Assembly: GCA_003952965.2 (NCBI GenBank)
Contig: CM025851.1
Span: 31,445,102 to 31,509,101, forward strand
Length of the DNA stretch: 64,000 nt
From: Morella rubra
Lineage: Eukaryota; Streptophyta; Magnoliopsida; Fagales; Myricaceae
Direction: 5' to 3'
The notes under the pieces were generated by a model, which saw nothing but the letters and a program-made list of their open reading frames with translations, was not told the origin of the DNA and did no database searches. The position numbers and the translations under genes were made by a program. Below, piece by piece: positions 60,842 through 64,000 of the stretch (its first letter is position 1; the number at the start of each line of letters is the position of its first letter).

Positions 60842-63764
60842 CTATGAACAAGTAGGCAAATTAGCTGGAGGTGGGAGCAAGCTCGTTTCCTCGGTCGTGC
60901 CATTCCTCACAATCACGACTGTCGCCATACCCCAGCTAGCGTGCCTTTCTAAATGGCAGTGCATAAACCATACCCCTGCAAAATATGCATCATAAACTTG
61001 AATCTCTATATGTTATACACACACACACACATGAATCCCATCTAGAAGATCGGGAAGATAGATTACCAGGATTATCAGCAACGAATCTAATGGCAGCCCA
61101 ACCATTTTTGGGAATTCCGATGGTGTTAACTGCTGGTGGATCCTTTAAGTTGTAACCATCAGGGGAGGTCGTGTTGTCAAAATTTCCATACCCCGTCCCA
61201 ACCAAGTAGAAGCTAAAACCGTGAAGGTGCATCGGATGGTTCTCCGCATTCCCAATGTTCGTCCCTTGGAAGACTATCTCTACTTTTTTACCGTAATCTA
61301 TCATCAATACCTTCGTCCCAAGGCTCGGAAGTAGATATTCATCGTCTGAAACTCCCGTGTAGTTAAAAACATAAGTTGGAAAGCTGGGAAAATCGTCGTC
61401 AAAAGTGCCGGACAGACTCCTAGAAAAGTTCAAAAAAGTGTTTTCATGTATACATGATATACATATCAATCGGATTGAATTATTTATACTTTGCAATGTT
61501 ATTATCTTAAGAGAATGGCAATACCTGTAGTATGCCTGCAAAATATCAATCGATGGAGTTACGAAGCTTATGTTGTTTAAGCTCGCAGCTAGCCTAGTGC
61601 CATTTGGCCCATCGCAAGAATCTTGCTCACAAGGTAACTGATTCACAGAAACTGTAATAAGGATTCGTCTATCAAAATCTTGTGGGACATTGACTGGGTG
61701 GTCAGCACTTGCCAAGGCCCTTATTTGACTTGTGAAGGCATCTGCAGCGTCCTTATCAGTGACATTAGGAAGAGTTGGGTAGGGAGGAGAGGATGGGGGA
61801 GTGTAAGTGCCTGTATAATTGAGAATCGCTGAAGTATTCGTCTCATCGTATGGAGCACTAGAGTCAAAGAAAGGAGTTGCAGCGATATAATATTGACTGG
61901 GTGTTTGGTTCGCTGTGAGAAGGACGTCCATTGTTTGTCCAGGGGTTATCATGATGTAATTGGTGGTTATAGGCTTAATGTAGGAACCATCTTGGGCGAC
62001 GACTGTGATATTGTGTTGTGCGACTCCAAAGAACATTTCTTCATTCATAACTGCACTTACTATACGGAGAAGATATGTCTTGCCATATTCTACTTGTAGA
62101 CTATATGATGTCTCTGCAATGTCATGAAAATAGTGATATGTTTAAGCGAACAATATATATCTAGACCGAGTTCTGGTATGAATGTTTTATAAAAAAAAAA
62201 TTAAGTTTCATACCATTAGAGCAATTGTTCGGGAATCCTGGTTGACCATTTATGGTGTAGGCATCTGACGGGGTTGGATCACCACCGGTAGCCGTCGCAT
62301 TATCGATTAACTCCTTCACGTCTCCCTTGAACCATTCACCTATAGCAAATAATTAATTATCAGGTGAATATTTAGATGTGAAATAATCGGCATGCATACA
62401 TGGATCTGCTCATATATAGTACGCCGTTTATGCTTGAACACAAATATTACAGACAAAATAAAAAGAAAATTACCAAGAATAATTACTGCTTCCGCGTCAG
62501 GCTCGGGATCAAATGGATAAGTGGTTTCTGTGTCAGGTAAAATGACGATGGCACCATGGACTGTGGCACGTGTCCAGTCGCTATGGGCATGCCACCATAA
62601 TGTTCCTTCTTCATCAGAAAATATGATCTCCTGGGTGAAATTTTTTCCGGGCTGGATTGGACATTGGGTGATATTTTCAGGACCATCCGACCATGGATTT
62701 CTCGGTTGCTTCACTCCATGCCTGTTAATCACGGAAAACACAAACATTATTATCAACTTTCATAACTTTCGTGGTCTCACTGTTTCGACTTTTTTAAGAT
62801 TCTGCTGAATTAACTATAAAGTGGCAGTTGGAGTTTCTTCAAGTCACACTACCTTTATATAATATACCCCATTAATAACAAGAAGCAGAGAGTTTCAAAA
62901 GCTTCTTATCTTGTGAGCATCTAATTATTTTCACATTAAAGTAAGCAGAAGCTAGCGAATTCTCAAGTTGGCCGTACGGGTCTCTTCATGTGTGTTTGTG
63001 CGAATAAGAGAGAGATGAACTGATGAAGAGGTCATTACCAGTGAATAGTTACACCATAGTCTCCATCATTGTGGACATTTACATAGGCCCTATCACCTTT
63101 GCGGACAGCAATTGTTGGGCCAGGGAACTCGCCGTTCACGGTAAGCATACTCTTGCTGCCACACAGCCTTGAGAAATTTGTCTCCTTCACCTGCAACCAC
63201 GTTGTGTACTGTCATTTATATGAAGAACTTGAAAAGATATCATCATCTACAGCAACTAGCCCTTCATCATTTAATTATAATTAAGCACGGTAACTTTAAA
63301 TAGTGTATCTTCAAGACTTCTGATCCCATGCATACAGAGAATTTAAGGAACATTAGAACCTTTGATGAGATCCTGATCAGTTTAAATTAACGTCCGCAAG
63401 TACTGTGCTGTGTAGGTGAGATTATAGTCTCACGTGGACTAGGTATTCCAATGCTTTGTTTTTAAAAATTTGTCCGGACTTGGTGTAACGAATTTTCCTC
63501 ATTATCAAATGAAAATCATGAAAGGAGACTTTCGTAATCGTTGGCATGCACAACGTACATGCATACTAGTTAATTTTTCTTGGAGATTTATACAAGAAGT
63601 AAGGACATATGTGTGGGTGTGTATATATATATGTTGTGTGTGTGTGTACTGGAAACTTACAATGAAGCTGAAGTTGTGGACATTGTATGCATTGCAAAGG
63701 GACAGCCCATCCAGAAACAAAACCCTAAGAATCCTAGGATCAAACCCATCTTCATCATTCCCAT
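60842..63764 (-). CDS. laccase (tandem copy B), LAC14/15-like, 7 exons, apparent frame break in the signal peptide
   Basis: Exons: 63764-63661, 63190-63039, 62721-62474, 62339-62214, 62113-61525, 61419-61067 and 60975-60842, all GT-AG. Copper motifs: HWHG across exons 2/3, [19 protein letters not shown] and [13 protein letters not shown]. Methionine rather than leucine after HxxxW-G is typical of the LAC14/LAC15 (TT10) group. The exons sum to 1706 bp; one more base would give 569 codons. Comparison with copy A places a 1-bp loss in the signal peptide (GGGTTTTGTTTCTGGATGG against TTCCTGTTCCTGGATGG), so translation from the ATG at 63764 leaves the laccase frame. Either a sequencing error or a young pseudogene. 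Native enzymes are secreted and oxidise phenols, flavonoids or monolignols. Confidence 0.9.
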
Positions 63765-63850
63765 CTATCTTTCCGCACTTCTTGCCCACACGGCGAAATT
63801 AAACACTCTCTATGCTGTCTTCTGTGACAACAGGAAAGAACCTTAAGGGC

Positions 63851-63860
63851 AATTTATAGA
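63851..63860 (-). promoter_or_regulatory. TATA box of laccase copy B
   Basis: Minus-strand TCTATAAATT lies about 90 bp upstream of the ATG at 63764, a usual plant spacing. Confidence 0.5.
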
Positions 63861-64000
63861 CTAATGTCTTGCCACCGAATTTATTAAAAAATTATACAGG
63901 GCCAAAAACCCACGAAAACGAAGACAAACACGTTTGAAACAAGTAGCTATCTAAGACGAACGCGGGATCAGTGTGTCCACCTGTTCCTTGTCATCTTCCT

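Overview
The window is nuclear DNA of a flowering plant, most likely a eudicot. It has AT-rich intergenic DNA, intron-containing plant-family genes (laccases with GT-AG introns, an EPF2-like stomatal peptide), aromatic amino acid decarboxylase (TYDC/AAS) remnants, and dense hAT, CACTA, Mutator-like, Copia and LTR-type elements. The species cannot be named from the sequence. A 1000-base run of N (15518-16517) marks an assembly gap.

Layout. 1-1000: promoter and untranslated leader of a gene that leaves the window to the left. 1-12 kb: mostly AT-rich DNA with a Mutator-like foldback element. 12.5-13.2 kb: a complete three-exon EPF2-like secreted peptide gene (minus strand). 15-42 kb: a wrecked TYDC/AAS locus, all fragments on the minus strand. 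One fragment (18106-18373) has the true N-terminus, and behind it stand six tandem copies of a ~600-650 bp unit, each carrying the TATA region (18499-22107). Another gene copy runs from 33486 down to 25655 and is split by a 5.3 kb CACTA element that left a 3-bp duplication and by a hAT element with a perfect 8-bp duplication; a further hAT element lies at its 3' end. A second CACTA-like family abuts TYDC codons at the same junction at 16586 and 33486. Its second copy holds a nested LTR-type insertion that contains Copia remnants.

42-49 kb: a Mutator-like foldback element with a solo-LTR-like insertion, then a decayed hAT element with a TTF-zinc-finger/hAT transposase reading frame and a 62-bp perfect palindrome. 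Its left end resembles the termini of the small hAT elements at 16.7, 25.2 and 26.9 kb, so it may be their source family.

52-64 kb: two tandem laccase genes on the minus strand (LAC14/15-like by the Met axial ligand of the right-hand copy). The left one lacks most of its last two exons and has a frame break, so it is a pseudogene. The right one is complete over seven exons except for an apparent 1-bp deletion in the signal peptide. Between them are weak, unrecognised exon-like reading frames.

Nothing here is an operon. The genes are independent: stomatal patterning (EPF2-like), aromatic amino acid metabolism (dead TYDC/AAS copies) and apoplastic phenol oxidation (laccases). The features that stand out most are the multiplied TYDC promoter region and the well-resolved order of transposon insertions in that locus.
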